Virus record (IMG/VR): IMGVR_UViG_3300030380_000932
Location: 1-29,970 of that record
From: a virus
DNA length: 29,970 nucleotides
Direction: 5' to 3' (one strand)
Shown: positions 1 to 7,510 of the stretch, one piece after another
How the letters are laid out: every line of letters begins with the position of its first letter
Position numbering within the stretch: position 1 is the first letter of the stretch
Program-made: the position numbers and the translations under genes
Notes under the pieces: model-generated
What the model was told of the DNA's origin: nothing
Seen by the model: the letters and a program-made list of their open reading frames with translations, nothing else
The model's database searches: none

Positions 1-155
1 AATATAATTTACCGTTTGCTCATACTCTTTAGTATTATTCTTCAAGAATGGTTTTTTACCCGATGCATGATTGCCATCATCATCTTCAGCAGGAAGTCCT
101 AATATTCCTTGAAGAATTGCCCTGCAAAAATAAGTAACGCAAGATAAGATCTTTT
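1..155. repeat. Terminal repeat, left copy
   Basis: Bases 1-155 recur at 29816-29970 with two differences, at 73 (g here, a there) and 136 (a here, g there). The overlap closes one reading frame across the ends, so the contig is a circle or a terminally redundant genome with a unit of about 29,815 bases. Both differences fall at third codon positions and are silent (Gly and Val). This fits population variants in the assembled sample better than random errors. A true short direct terminal repeat cannot be excluded. Confidence 0.93.
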
Positions 156-414
156 GAGGATCTGTTAATGGAGGCAAATTTATGCTTGATTTTAATTCTT
201 TTCCACTATCAAGACAAATTATCCAAGTCTCCAATTTATCCCCCTGCGGAGGTTGTATTAAAAGCAGATTATGCTTCTCAAAATAAGGTCTTATCTGGAA
301 AATAAATGAATCCTTTGTGACATAAGTATTTCCATAATGAGGATTTACTCCATCTTTTGTCAATGATCCAATTTCCTTCTGAATCAAAGCAATCTTTCTA
401 TAAAGTTCTATCAT
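1..414 (-). CDS. erf: ERF-family single-strand annealing protein (N-terminal part, crosses the contig join)
   Basis: Reading from the ATG at 414, this frame runs off the left edge and continues at 29815 down to the stop at 29711, giving 172 residues. The segment around residues 88-118 (TDPQKILSCVTYFCRAILQ, then GILGLPAEDDDGN) matches the ERF signature, in which a PQK...(S/T)YxxR stretch is followed by LGLPxEDDDGN. ERF proteins coat single-stranded DNA and anneal complementary strands in phage recombination. The next gene downstream is an SSB-like protein, the usual partner. A Bacteroidota-type promoter lies 24 bases upstream of the ATG and a terminator lies beyond it, so this gene probably opens the early transcript. 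The family call is firm; in vivo activity is inferred. Confidence 0.88.
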   Translation of the reverse strand, partial: MIELYRKIALIQKEIGSLTKDGVNPHYGNTYVTKDSFIFQIRPYFEKHNLLLIQPPQGDKLETWIICLDSGKELKSSINLPPLTDPQKILSCVTYFCRAILQGILGLPAEDDDGNHASGKKPFLKNNTKEYEQTVNYI

Positions 415-437
415 TAATTGTGTGTTTTGATGAGATA

Positions 438-468
438 CAAATATAGACTATTTAGTTGACAATTAAAA
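438..468 (-). promoter_or_regulatory. Promoter of Bacteroidota type before the ERF gene
   Basis: On the minus strand TATATTTG (445 to 438) matches the -7 consensus TAnnTTTG. Exactly 19 bases upstream sits TTTT, which matches three of four bases of the -33 element TTTG. The predicted start of transcription near 431 leaves a leader of under 20 bases to the ATG at 414. It lies between the NinG terminator and the first early gene, where a promoter is expected. Confidence 0.6.
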
Positions 469-478
469 ATGACTATAT

Positions 479-520
479 AAAAAAAAGCCAAATTCAGCTA
501 GAGAGCGATAATGGCTTTTT
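479..520 (-). terminator. Intrinsic terminator after the NinG-like gene
   Basis: A 7-base-pair stem (484-490 with 512-518, AAAGCCA/TGGCTTT) encloses a loop with its own short GCT/AGC pairing. On the minus strand it is followed by a run of eight T. The plus strand also has a T run after the stem, so it may work both ways. It separates the end of the lysis/NinG transcript from the early promoter. Confidence 0.75.
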
Positions 521-566
521 CATTTGACAAACAGATACTGTCTGTAAAACACACGTGCAAAGATAA

Positions 567-959
567 TCAAAAAATCTTAGATTGATAGTATTCTAGCTTT
601 TCTTTTAGTTCGCTCATGGTATATTTTGAAAGCATTTGTGATTTCATATACAATTCATTTGCAGTACCTTCTCCATATTTCTGATCTAATTTCATTCCGA
701 ATACATATTGTTCACCTTGCTTAAACATATTACACCCTACGCATTGCACTTGGCAGTTTAATTCATTCCATCTCGTTGAATAATGAGTGCGGCTTCTGAA
801 ATGACCGCATTGCATTTTCTTCCAACTATCTTTTTTACCACAAGTAAAGCATTCTACAATATCATCTTGACAATCCCTTTGCCTAATGAATTTACTAAAA
901 ACTGAGTCTAGTTTTGAAACAAGTTTACCTCTAGTTATTGTTTTCTTTTTTTTAGTCAT
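567..959 (-). CDS. ninG: NinG-like (lambda Rap) recombination protein
   Basis: The 130-residue product from the ATG at 959 begins MTKKKKTITRGKLVSKLD and carries the NinG layout. There is a CFTCGKK cysteine pair, then MQCGHFRSR, then NCQVQCVGCN, then a helical tail. Together these make an HNH-like zinc-bound fold. Lambda NinG/Rap is a structure-specific endonuclease acting on recombination intermediates. The frame stays open for 54 more codons upstream, but that part overlaps a hairpin-rich stretch and does not look like protein, so I start at 959. The gene lies after the lysis genes and before a terminator, away from the other recombination genes, although on the circle it directly precedes the ERF gene. 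Confidence 0.82.
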   Translation of the reverse strand: MTKKKKTITRGKLVSKLDSVFSKFIRQRDCQDDIVECFTCGKKDSWKKMQCGHFRSRTHYSTRWNELNCQVQCVGCNMFKQGEQYVFGMKLDQKYGEGTANELYMKSQMLSKYTMSELKEKLEYYQSKIF

Positions 960-1014
960 TCCACTAATATATAGTAATATACTCATATGTGGTGCAGTTA
1001 GTTTTATTATTGCC

Positions 1015-1260
1015 TGAGAGGCTATGAGAGGCTTTTGTAAGACGCACTTATCCCTAGTAGAATAAGTGCTTTCTTGCCTTCGAGTAATCGAGTTTCCGCA
1101 AGACATCCTAGTTACCAACAAATAACATTACTAGGACTTGAGGCTATTTATGGCTCACCGCATTTGTTGCCATTCCCTGCGCGTATACCTCTTCACTACG
1201 CTTGACCCCTGCTTCATTCTTGGTCTTTAAGGTTTCTCCGAATCGTGATTTCAGACGCAT
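1015..1260 (-). ncRNA. Candidate structured RNA of unknown class
   Basis: No convincing protein is encoded here, but the stretch is packed with hairpins. Perfect or near-perfect stems are 1044-1051 with 1062-1069 (8 bp), 1106-1112 with 1130-1136 (7 bp, extended by CAAG/CTTG across a 3-base bulge), 1150-1154 with 1169-1173, 1181-1185 with 1197-1201, and 1204-1207 with 1222-1225. The segment 1098-1102 (GCAAG) could instead pair with 1073-1077, so alternative folds exist. A terminator lies just upstream and the NinG gene just downstream. I see no match to tRNA, tmRNA, RNase P or a group I core. It could also be a long structured 5' leader of the NinG mRNA. Strand is inferred from the neighbours. 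Confidence 0.45.
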
Positions 1261-1297
1261 AAAAAAAACCCGTAGCTTGGTAGACCTATCGGGTTTT
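1261..1297 (-). terminator. Terminator after the lysis genes, with possible antiterminator pairing
   Basis: On the minus strand AAAACCCG, a 10-base loop flanked by TAG/CTA, and CGGGTTTT form a stem with a one-base bulge, followed by eight T. The loop contains CTACCAAG (complement of 1276-1283). Its exact partner CTTGGTAG lies about 50 bases upstream (complement of 1331-1338). That 8-base pairing would compete with or knot into the terminator, so readthrough into the hairpin-rich region and NinG may be controlled. The terminator itself is well supported; the control is inference. Confidence 0.75.
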
Positions 1298-1364
1298 CAA
1301 TCTTTCACAAAAAAGAAAAGTTCCTTATACCTACCAAGTAAGTCGCTAATATAATAATTTTTTT

Positions 1365-1805
1365 TCATTTCTTAGCACTCGTTCCGTAATAATATGCAAA
1401 AATATTACTAATTACAACTCCTTCAACCATTCCCATTAAGTGAACAAAGAGATCATTATCAGTTACAGAGGGAACATATACCACCGCATAGATTATAAAT
1501 GCGAAGGACATTAGTCCTACGACTCCAGTAAGCGTCATCATATAGTCTTGCCTATTAGTTTTAGCAATTTCTACCTCTCTTTTTCTTGCCGAATCTCTAT
1601 CCTCAACCTCTAACTTATAAAGTTCTTTTTGATGACTCTGCAACATCTTCTTATCCTCTGGTGATATATCAGGATCATCATCAATCATTTTACTCACCAC
1701 GCCTAAAACTCCTGCATCGGGTAACAATTCTCCTGCAACCTTTAAAATTTTAGGTGATATCTTGACAAGGAGTTTTCCGAGTTTTGTTTCTTTTAATTTT
1801 TTCAT
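1365..1805 (-). CDS. Putative holin, 3TM (GTA-type) family
   Basis: The product has 146 residues. An amphipathic N-terminal part (about 1-75) is followed by DRDSARKREVEIAKT, close to the DRxSARxRE signature of the three-TM holin family (PF11351). Two hydrophobic segments come next, at about 90-112 and 120-138, and the protein ends in a short basic tail. Such proteins form or control membrane lesions that let the endolysin reach the cell wall. It lies just downstream of an M15 peptidase gene and overlaps the preceding gene by four bases, in line with a lysis cassette. The family assignment is good, the lytic role inferred. Confidence 0.75.
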   Translation of the reverse strand: MKKLKETKLGKLLVKISPKILKVAGELLPDAGVLGVVSKMIDDDPDISPEDKKMLQSHQKELYKLEVEDRDSARKREVEIAKTNRQDYMMTLTGVVGLMSFAFIIYAVVYVPSVTDNDLFVHLMGMVEGVVISNIFAYYYGTSAKK

Positions 1806-2077
1806 TTTTTGTAAACCCTTTTTTCTAGGTCTTTAATTCGATCTTCATTTTTCTCCATTTCTCTGATCAAATACTCTAGCTTTTGATTAACTACTCTTGT
1901 ATCATCTTGCTGAACAATAGGCTTTGGGAGCGTTTTAGCAATCTCAATTTCACCTTGCAACATAAAATAAGAGGATGCAATAGAAAATATCATGCCTCCA
2001 ACCAATATTAACGTTTTAAAATCTAGATGAAAATCAGGTTTTTTATCTCCATCGATATCTATTCCTACATTACTCAT
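1802..2077 (-). CDS. Single-span membrane protein with coiled coil, lysis cassette
   Basis: The product has 91 residues. It starts with an acidic DIDGDKKPDFHLDF stretch, has one membrane segment at about residues 22-42 (ILVGGMIFSIASSYFML), and ends in a charged helix predicted to be a coiled coil (EYLIREMEKNEDRIKDLEKR). The stop overlaps the holin start (ATGA). It could be a spanin-like or holin-associated protein, but no lipobox partner is visible nearby, so the function is left open. Confidence 0.65.
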   Translation of the reverse strand: MSNVGIDIDGDKKPDFHLDFKTLILVGGMIFSIASSYFMLQGEIEIAKTLPKPIVQQDDTRVVNQKLEYLIREMEKNEDRIKDLEKRVYKK

Positions 2078-2208
2078 TTCTTCTCCTTATAACTTTTATA
2101 ACATATGGCAATTGCCTGATCTTTCTTATATTCCTTCATCATTTGAGGAACACATCTGATCATAAAATCTTTTTGTTTCTCGTTTTGTTTTGGTTTTGGT
2201 ATAGGCAT
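2074..2208 (-). CDS. Small conserved-type phage protein, 44 residues
   Basis: The ATG at 2208 opens MPIPKPKQNEKQKDFMIRC and the protein ends KKDQAIAICYKSYKEKK. This matches the pattern of a short phage protein (MPIPKPK..., xxFIxRC, DQxxAxCY) that I know from many phage genomes, where it often stands alone or at the start of a larger protein. Its stop overlaps the next start by four bases (ATGA), which supports real translation. The function is not known to me. The 71 bases upstream hold a short AGGCT/AGCCT hairpin without a T run. Confidence 0.7.
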   Translation of the reverse strand: MPIPKPKQNEKQKDFMIRCVPQMMKEYKKDQAIAICYKSYKEKK

Positions 2209-2279
2209 ATTCTATAAATCAATTCTAAGGCTATTTTAAGCCTCTCTAAGCGATTATCTTTTTATTATGGTGTTACCAC

Positions 2280-2780
2280 CTATCCGCAAGTTTCGCATCC
2301 GTCAAACTCCCAATATGAGATCCGACTTCCTTTGCGTTTCATTTTGAGAACTTGCTTTCTGTTTTTGCGTTTTTCCGTATAAGAAACATGAACCCACTCA
2401 GGCTCTTTATTATTTCCGCCTTCCCATATAAGCTGATCAAATTCAAGCTGATCTTTTATGATCATAAACATTTCAGCGTTTGATCTACCGCTTAAAGCAT
2501 CTAAATCCATTGCCTCTCCTTGCATATGTTGAGATCTTCTTGCTCCACCTTTTAATAATTTATTTAAAGCTTCAGATCTGTAAAAGGAATTTATCCGTAT
2601 AGGCGCACCAACATACTCTCGTAACGGCTCAAATAATTTCTCAGCCGTTACTTTCATAGTTTCTAGATGTTCCTCAGTAGGTTTATTATCAACGCCGTTT
2701 CTTTTTGCCGTATCTGAATGAGTTGCCTCATGATAAGAGCAATGCTTACTTATATTTTCAGCTTGTTTTTTCTTTGCCAT
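2280..2780 (-). CDS. Peptidase M15 family endolysin
   Basis: The 166-residue protein has the M15A (PF08291) pattern. It shows INSFYRSEALNKLLKGG, then SQHMQGEAMDLDA carrying the HxxGxAxD zinc motif, then EWVHVSY carrying the last zinc histidine. This family cuts peptide cross-links of the cell wall and serves as endolysin in many phages of Gram-negative hosts. No signal peptide is seen, so it would need a holin; one is encoded at 1365-1805. I prefer the ATG at 2780 (MAKKKQAEN) over the frame's start at 2813, because it shortens the overlap with the previous gene to 23 bases. Confidence 0.85.
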   Translation of the reverse strand: MAKKKQAENISKHCSYHEATHSDTAKRNGVDNKPTEEHLETMKVTAEKLFEPLREYVGAPIRINSFYRSEALNKLLKGGARRSQHMQGEAMDLDALSGRSNAEMFMIIKDQLEFDQLIWEGGNNKEPEWVHVSYTEKRKNRKQVLKMKRKGSRISYWEFDGCETCG

Positions 2781-3009
2781 CTTTTTTCTTTTCAGTAATC
2801 TTACCAGTTGCAAGATCTACCTCTATTGATCCATATTTTTTATTAAGTTCATCTTTAAAGACATTAAATTCCTTTAAAGCCTCTCCATGCAATCCAAGCA
2901 CTTCGCTTTTTTGAACTTCTAGAATACCAATATCATGCCTACACGCACCGATTTTGTTATTTAATTCTTGCAACTTTTTTAATTCTTGATCTTCTAATTT
3001 ATCAGACAT
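2758..3009 (-). CDS. Small coiled-coil protein between tail fibre and endolysin
   Basis: From the ATG at 3009 the 83 residues begin MSDKLEDQELKKLQELNNK. They form almost one long charged helix with heptad-like leucines and isoleucines, then KYGSIEVDLATGKIT. The shape resembles the prefoldin-like small proteins often found beside tail-fibre genes in flavobacterial phages. The frame extends upstream to a TTG at 3036 with a basic sequence, which I do not take as the start. Its role is unknown; a fibre or tail assembly helper is possible. Confidence 0.65.
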   Translation of the reverse strand: MSDKLEDQELKKLQELNNKIGACRHDIGILEVQKSEVLGLHGEALKEFNVFKDELNKKYGSIEVDLATGKITEKKKDGKEKTS

Positions 3010-3038
3010 TTTAATTTTAAGTTTAGTACGTCTCAAAT

Positions 3039-6000
3039 TTAGACTTTTTTCTCTAAAGCGTCAAGTCTAGCAGTTAAGGTATCAATAATAGCTTGTTGTT
3101 CTTGTATTGCTTTAACTAAATAAGGTATTAAAAAATCTGTTTTTAATCCCAAAATAGTTTCTTTTTCGTCTACATATCTAACGGCTTGCGGAATAATTTC
3201 TTGAACATCTTGAGCAATAAATCCAAGATTATTTTTTGTACCATTAATATAATCAAAGTGCTTTGGCTTCATTTTAGAAACCATATCAATTCCGTTTTCT
3301 ACATTTGATATATTTTCTTTTAATTTTATATCTGACCCATACGTCCAAGCACTAGCCTTTAAAAATCCATTACCATTATTTTGTACGTTAAAAGTACCAC
3401 TACCATTACTATCATCTGATAAAATTGCATAAGTTGTACTTGTATCATAACCGTGAACAAAAAGTTGAATATTGCTTTGTGGTGTTTGGTTTATTGAAAT
3501 ATTACCCCCCTCACTTATTTCAAGGGTACTGTGTTTTGCAGTAAAATTGTCATTTAGTGCATTTAAACTAAATACACCACTCTCAGATTTTACTCTCCAA
3601 AGCCTAGAATTTGCACTTGCATTTCTATGATTTAGGAATAAAGCGCCTGCTGTTGCTCCATTTGCGATTATAAATGCGTCATTATTATTTTCATAAACTT
3701 GAAAGTTTGTATGAGCACTTAAACTATTCCCATTTACATCATTAGGATCAGTTGTATTTATGCCCACATCACCTCCACTAGTAATTCTCATTCGCTCCAC
3801 TTCTCCTGCAGAACTGTGAACCTTAAATGACATATAACCATTTGAATCATTATATGTACTATTTTCTTTTGCTCCTCTTATGACTGCATAATTAACAGTA
3901 CCGACTCCATAACTTCCACCTAATCCAATAGTACCTCCTACGTCAGCACCTTGAGAATCTGTACTTGTTATAGTAACCATTGAATTATTTGCAGTAACAT
4001 TTGGACTATTAAAAGTTGCAACACCCCCAGATGAGATGGTGAGCCTTCTATTTCCAGCATTCGTGCAAAAAGCCATATCTGCTTCTGAGCGAAGAACTAA
4101 TTGTGTTGTTGAATTGGGGGCATTGGCTAAAGAAGAATCATTACCTAAAAATCCAATAGTAGTACCTTGATTTTTTAATTGAAAATACAATGATGAATCA
4201 GAACTTGAATTTTGAGATAAAAAACCCGATGAACCGATGATAAATTTTTCAACTCCTCCACTTGTTCTAAATTCATGTGTATCACTATCTACATATAAAA
4301 TTTGCCCTGATGTATTTATTATTCTAGCAAAACTTGATTGCCCAAATAATAAAGCACTTGTTGTTCCATTTCCATTTAATGTTACATCACCCCCAGATCC
4401 GATGGTTGCTCTAGTAGATCCATTTACATTAAATTCCATTGCAGATGTGCCACGATTTATTTGTATAAAATGTGTGCCTGAAACATCAGCACCTGCAAAT
4501 GTTAATCTTGGGTTACTAGCAGCGGCTACAGTCATCGTTAGTAAACCAGAAGATGAGATACGTAGTCTTTCATCTATGCTTTGCCCATTTTCTCTAGTAG
4601 AAAAAGTTAAAGCACTTGCGTAATTGCTACTTGAAGAATTTTCTTTTAACCCTCTAATTTCACCAAATATAGTAGGAGTAGTTCCTGTAAAATTACCACC
4701 TAATCCAATCCCACCACCTACATTTTGTGCTGCTGACGTAGTATCAAAAACTTGCATTACTTCATATCCACCACTTCCATTTGATGGATTATTTACAGCA
4801 GTACCAGATACGTGAAATGGCACAATAGGTGAAGTAACTCCAATACCCACATTACCATCAGACAAAATATTTAAAGCAAGTAGATCATCAGTTTGATTAT
4901 ATATATTAAAAACGCCTCTTGCAGAAAGTGATGTTCCTACTCTCCATATTTTAGCACTAGCGTTTGTATCACTAAATCTAACGTATGAATTGCCACCTGA
5001 AGGAGCGCTGATATCTAATTTTCTATCTACAATGCTTATATCAGTACTGGATTCAGTAATAACACTATCTTCTAGACTTTCACCCCCACTTGCCCACTTT
5101 GGAATAGTTCCTGCCGTACCTGATCCAGTATTAGCGTCAACATAAGCCTTAATACTTTCAGATGTTGCAACGGTTTTATTTGTCGCAGTTGCAAAAGTAT
5201 CATCATCTAATACTGCTGATCCGTCAATTTCTCCATCAATTATTAAAGTATCTTCTAAACTATCCCAATTAAGTTTCTTTCCTGACGTAACTCCGTAAGC
5301 AACAAAGTCAAATCCATTACCATTTGATCCAACTTGGCTAATACCATTAACTGTTTGACTTCCAGTAATTGTAATTAAACTTCCTGATTCAGAAATAATT
5401 GAATCCGCTATTGTAGATCCAGTTGCCCATTTAGTTATATTACCAGTTGTTCCAGTTCCTTGTACTCCAGTCTGATCTAATCGTTGCCAAACTCCAGTAG
5501 TTGAAAATATTGCCCAGTCTCCAACCTCCCAATCTGTAATTCCATCAAGATTAGTTGACCCTGCAACCCCTACAATATAGTAATGTCCTTGCGTTCCAGT
5601 ACTACTTGTTAAAGTAGGCGTATTTGTGGAGGCATTCCATGAACCTTGAAACTGTAATCCTTCAGCAATTCCGTTTATTTGACTTTGTAATTTACCAAAT
5701 GCTTCAAGCATTGTATCAGTAGATAAAATACTCGATCCTGCAGGACTTTGTAGTCCAGTTAGTACTTTACCTATCACAGATGAATTGGTGAGCGTCACGG
5801 CTGCCGATACGTTAGCAGTACCATTTAATGATGATGATGTTCCAGTAGCTTCTCCAGTAAGAGATATTGTGCGACCAGTTGCCCATGCGGTTGCAGTATC
5901 AGCGTTTCCAGTCAAATCGCCAGTAACATTGCCAGTAACATCACCAGTAAGGTTTCCAGTAACATTTCCAGTTACGTTTCCAGTCACATTGCCAGTATGT

Positions 6001-6911
6001 AATCCAGTTGTATCACCAGTTAAGTCTCCAGTTACGTTACCAGTTACGTTACCAGTTACTGACCCAGTCAGATCACCAGTAACATTACCGACTACGTTTC
6101 CAGTATGGACTCCGTTTGTGTTTCCAGTTACATTTCCAGTTACATTACCGACTAAATCAGTAGTAATTGAACTAGGTAAACCAACTGTTAAGGTCTGTCC
6201 ACTTGCAACCGTTGTAATTTCATTAGTTGTTCCTTGAATTGTAAAGGTTTGAGAGTCTAAATCGACAGATCCACTTCCACTTGTTCCTGCAAAATCTAAA
6301 TCTTCAGCAGTTACGGCATTATCAACATAAGCCGTTGTAGCTACTTTTGTAGAATTATCCTTTGCTGACTGCGTTGTGGCAGTTGTAGCCGTATTAATAG
6401 TCCCATTTAAATCTCCTGAGAAAGTTGCTGCCGTTAATGTTCCGCTAATTGTAACGCTATTAGGCAGTCCTATTGTTAATGTTTGACCTGATGCGCTTGT
6501 AGTAATCTCATTTGACGTTCCTATTATATTGAAAGTCTGAGAATCAAGATCAACTGAGCCGCTTGTACCTCCATCTCCAGTAAAATCTAGATCTTCAAGA
6601 GTTATCTGAGTAGCTACATAATCAATAATTGCCGCACTTGTTGGGATTGTGGTATCATTATCGTTATTAATTAAGCCATCAACCGCATCAACAAACTTTG
6701 TAATAGTGATATTTTCCCCAATATCTTTAAGAGATCCAAAAGAAACGATTCCAGTAGCCTCTAGATCTCCGCCAGTATTTAAAAATACTCCACTTCCGTT
6801 TCCTGATCCATCACTAATTTGAGTTAATGATGCACCTAAAATTCCGTTGTCAATAGTTTTAAGCAGTCCTTGATAGGTATCTGCTATTCTAGTGTTAAAT
6901 AGAGTTGCCAT
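3039..6911 (-). CDS. Tail fibre / receptor-binding protein with C-terminal S74 chaperone domain
   Basis: This is the largest gene, 1290 residues. The N-terminal part contains two related blocks (about 103-151 and 201-248, each with LDF...SVDLDSQTF, NEITT, SGQTLT and GLP). A run of four-residue VTGN/LTGD repeats follows at about 250-335, and then many GxVGIG/RLTIxSGG-type repeats typical of fibre shafts. The C-terminal 100 residues hold an S74 peptidase/chaperone domain: YGSDIKLKENI with the Ser-Asp and a Lys five residues after the Ser (the known auto-cleavage dyad), GFIAQDVQEIIP, and a final coiled coil. That domain trimerises the fibre and is then cut off. The gene closes the structural operon, just before the lysis genes. 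Confidence 0.85.
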   Translation of the reverse strand: MATLFNTRIADTYQGLLKTIDNGILGASLTQISDGSGNGSGVFLNTGGDLEATGIVSFGSLKDIGENITITKFVDAVDGLINNDNDTTIPTSAAIIDYVATQITLEDLDFTGDGGTSGSVDLDSQTFNIIGTSNEITTSASGQTLTIGLPNSVTISGTLTAATFSGDLNGTINTATTATTQSAKDNSTKVATTAYVDNAVTAEDLDFAGTSGSGSVDLDSQTFTIQGTTNEITTVASGQTLTVGLPSSITTDLVGNVTGNVTGNTNGVHTGNVVGNVTGDLTGSVTGNVTGNVTGDLTGDTTGLHTGNVTGNVTGNVTGNLTGDVTGNVTGDLTGNADTATAWATGRTISLTGEATGTSSSLNGTANVSAAVTLTNSSVIGKVLTGLQSPAGSSILSTDTMLEAFGKLQSQINGIAEGLQFQGSWNASTNTPTLTSSTGTQGHYYIVGVAGSTNLDGITDWEVGDWAIFSTTGVWQRLDQTGVQGTGTTGNITKWATGSTIADSIISESGSLITITGSQTVNGISQVGSNGNGFDFVAYGVTSGKKLNWDSLEDTLIIDGEIDGSAVLDDDTFATATNKTVATSESIKAYVDANTGSGTAGTIPKWASGGESLEDSVITESSTDISIVDRKLDISAPSGGNSYVRFSDTNASAKIWRVGTSLSARGVFNIYNQTDDLLALNILSDGNVGIGVTSPIVPFHVSGTAVNNPSNGSGGYEVMQVFDTTSAAQNVGGGIGLGGNFTGTTPTIFGEIRGLKENSSSSNYASALTFSTRENGQSIDERLRISSSGLLTMTVAAASNPRLTFAGADVSGTHFIQINRGTSAMEFNVNGSTRATIGSGGDVTLNGNGTTSALLFGQSSFARIINTSGQILYVDSDTHEFRTSGGVEKFIIGSSGFLSQNSSSDSSLYFQLKNQGTTIGFLGNDSSLANAPNSTTQLVLRSEADMAFCTNAGNRRLTISSGGVATFNSPNVTANNSMVTITSTDSQGADVGGTIGLGGSYGVGTVNYAVIRGAKENSTYNDSNGYMSFKVHSSAGEVERMRITSGGDVGINTTDPNDVNGNSLSAHTNFQVYENNNDAFIIANGATAGALFLNHRNASANSRLWRVKSESGVFSLNALNDNFTAKHSTLEISEGGNISINQTPQSNIQLFVHGYDTSTTYAILSDDSNGSGTFNVQNNGNGFLKASAWTYGSDIKLKENISNVENGIDMVSKMKPKHFDYINGTKNNLGFIAQDVQEIIPQAVRYVDEKETILGLKTDFLIPYLVKAIQEQQAIIDTLTARLDALEKKV
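5905..6165 (-). repeat. Degenerate 12-base repeats coding VTGN tetrapeptides
   Basis: About twenty units of a 12-base pattern (GTNACNGGNAAY on the minus strand) code for (V/L)TG(N/D) in the tail-fibre gene. Units are diverged at third positions, so the array is old or selected rather than a fresh expansion. Four-residue periodicity with alternating hydrophobic and Thr/Asn residues suits a beta-structured or triple-stranded shaft. Unit number could vary between relatives. Confidence 0.85.
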
Positions 6912-6996
6912 TTTTTTCTTTTTTTATCTCTTCAATTTTCTGTAAAAAAATTCTCAGCTTTTCAGCATTCTTATCTTTTAATTTTACCTTCTTCAT
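6895..6996 (-). CDS. Tiny basic helical protein, 33 residues
   Basis: The ATG at 6996 overlaps the stop of the connector gene (ATGA), and the frame ends at 6895, 17 bases inside the tail-fibre gene. The product begins MKKVKLKDKNAEKLRIFLQ and is a charged helix throughout. Translational coupling at both ends suggests it is expressed. It may serve mainly to carry ribosomes to the fibre start. I recognise no family. Confidence 0.4.
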   Translation of the reverse strand: MKKVKLKDKNAEKLRIFLQKIEEIKKEKNGNSI

Positions 6997-7505
6997 ATAT
7001 TCCAACCGTTAAAAACTGCGTCTTGACTAGGGTATAAATCATCATTTATATTACTTGTATACTCAGGATATGTCTGCTGATTAAAAGCCATGAAATCAAT
7101 AAACCTTCTGGAATACCAATCTGCCTGAGTTCGACATTTTTCCACTAAGAAATCAACCTCATCTTTAGTTACTGTTTCTGAGTTCTCAGATGAATGCTTA
7201 TAAATCCCTCCGTTGCGTATTTGATAAGCCGCAAACGGAACGTAATCCACTTGAGAATACCATATAAGCATAGGTTGAATATACTCGTTTAAAAGCGTTT
7301 TATATGCGGCGTTTGCAGGAAGATCAATTTCATCAGTTGAAATTAATGTCCCCATCTTATCATAGAGTTTAGTACCCATGTATTGTTGAATGGTGACCAC
7401 TTGCGCAGTCTTGATAAATTGCACAAATTTGTCAGTATCAACATTTCCGTCAAGAATACTATTTCTTACGAGATCTGTTCTATTTATAAATAATACCGTT
7501 GCCAT
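6993..7505 (-). CDS. Head-tail connector-like protein (DUF6712 type)
   Basis: The 170-residue protein is largely helical (LVRNSILDGNVDTDKFVQ; AYKTLLNEYIQPMLIWYSQ), with a tryptophan/tyrosine-rich C-terminal region ending FNGWNI. The layout fits the helical adaptor proteins that follow portal genes in Bacteroidota phages, which I associate with DUF6712. In such phages it would sit under the portal ring as the first connector. It starts five bases after the portal gene ends. The family is assigned from pattern and position. Confidence 0.6.
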   Translation of the reverse strand: MATVLFINRTDLVRNSILDGNVDTDKFVQFIKTAQVVTIQQYMGTKLYDKMGTLISTDEIDLPANAAYKTLLNEYIQPMLIWYSQVDYVPFAAYQIRNGGIYKHSSENSETVTKDEVDFLVEKCRTQADWYSRRFIDFMAFNQQTYPEYTSNINDDLYPSQDAVFNGWNI

Positions 7506-7510
7506 AATCT

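Noticed and set aside
531-545. Inverted repeat ACAGA-TACTG-TCTGT
   Set aside because: It is a short palindrome in a noncoding gap, upstream of the terminator; it could be an operator, but one copy alone is not evidence.
960-1121. 54-codon upstream extension of the NinG frame
   Set aside because: It overlaps the hairpins and has RNA-like translated composition; the ATG at 959 gives the family's normal start.
1144-1260. 38-codon frame starting at 1260 inside the hairpin region
   Set aside because: It looks plausible by composition, but lies within the stems and has no coupling to neighbours or family match.
5905-6165. Regular short repeats that might suggest a CRISPR array
   Set aside because: The period is 12 bases with no spacers, and it codes a tetrapeptide array in frame.
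5785-6237. Plus-strand open frame of 150 codons in the tail-fibre gene
   Set aside because: It is the mirror of the VTGN repeat array (repeated Pro-Val), with no partner genes on that strand; all real genes are on the minus strand.
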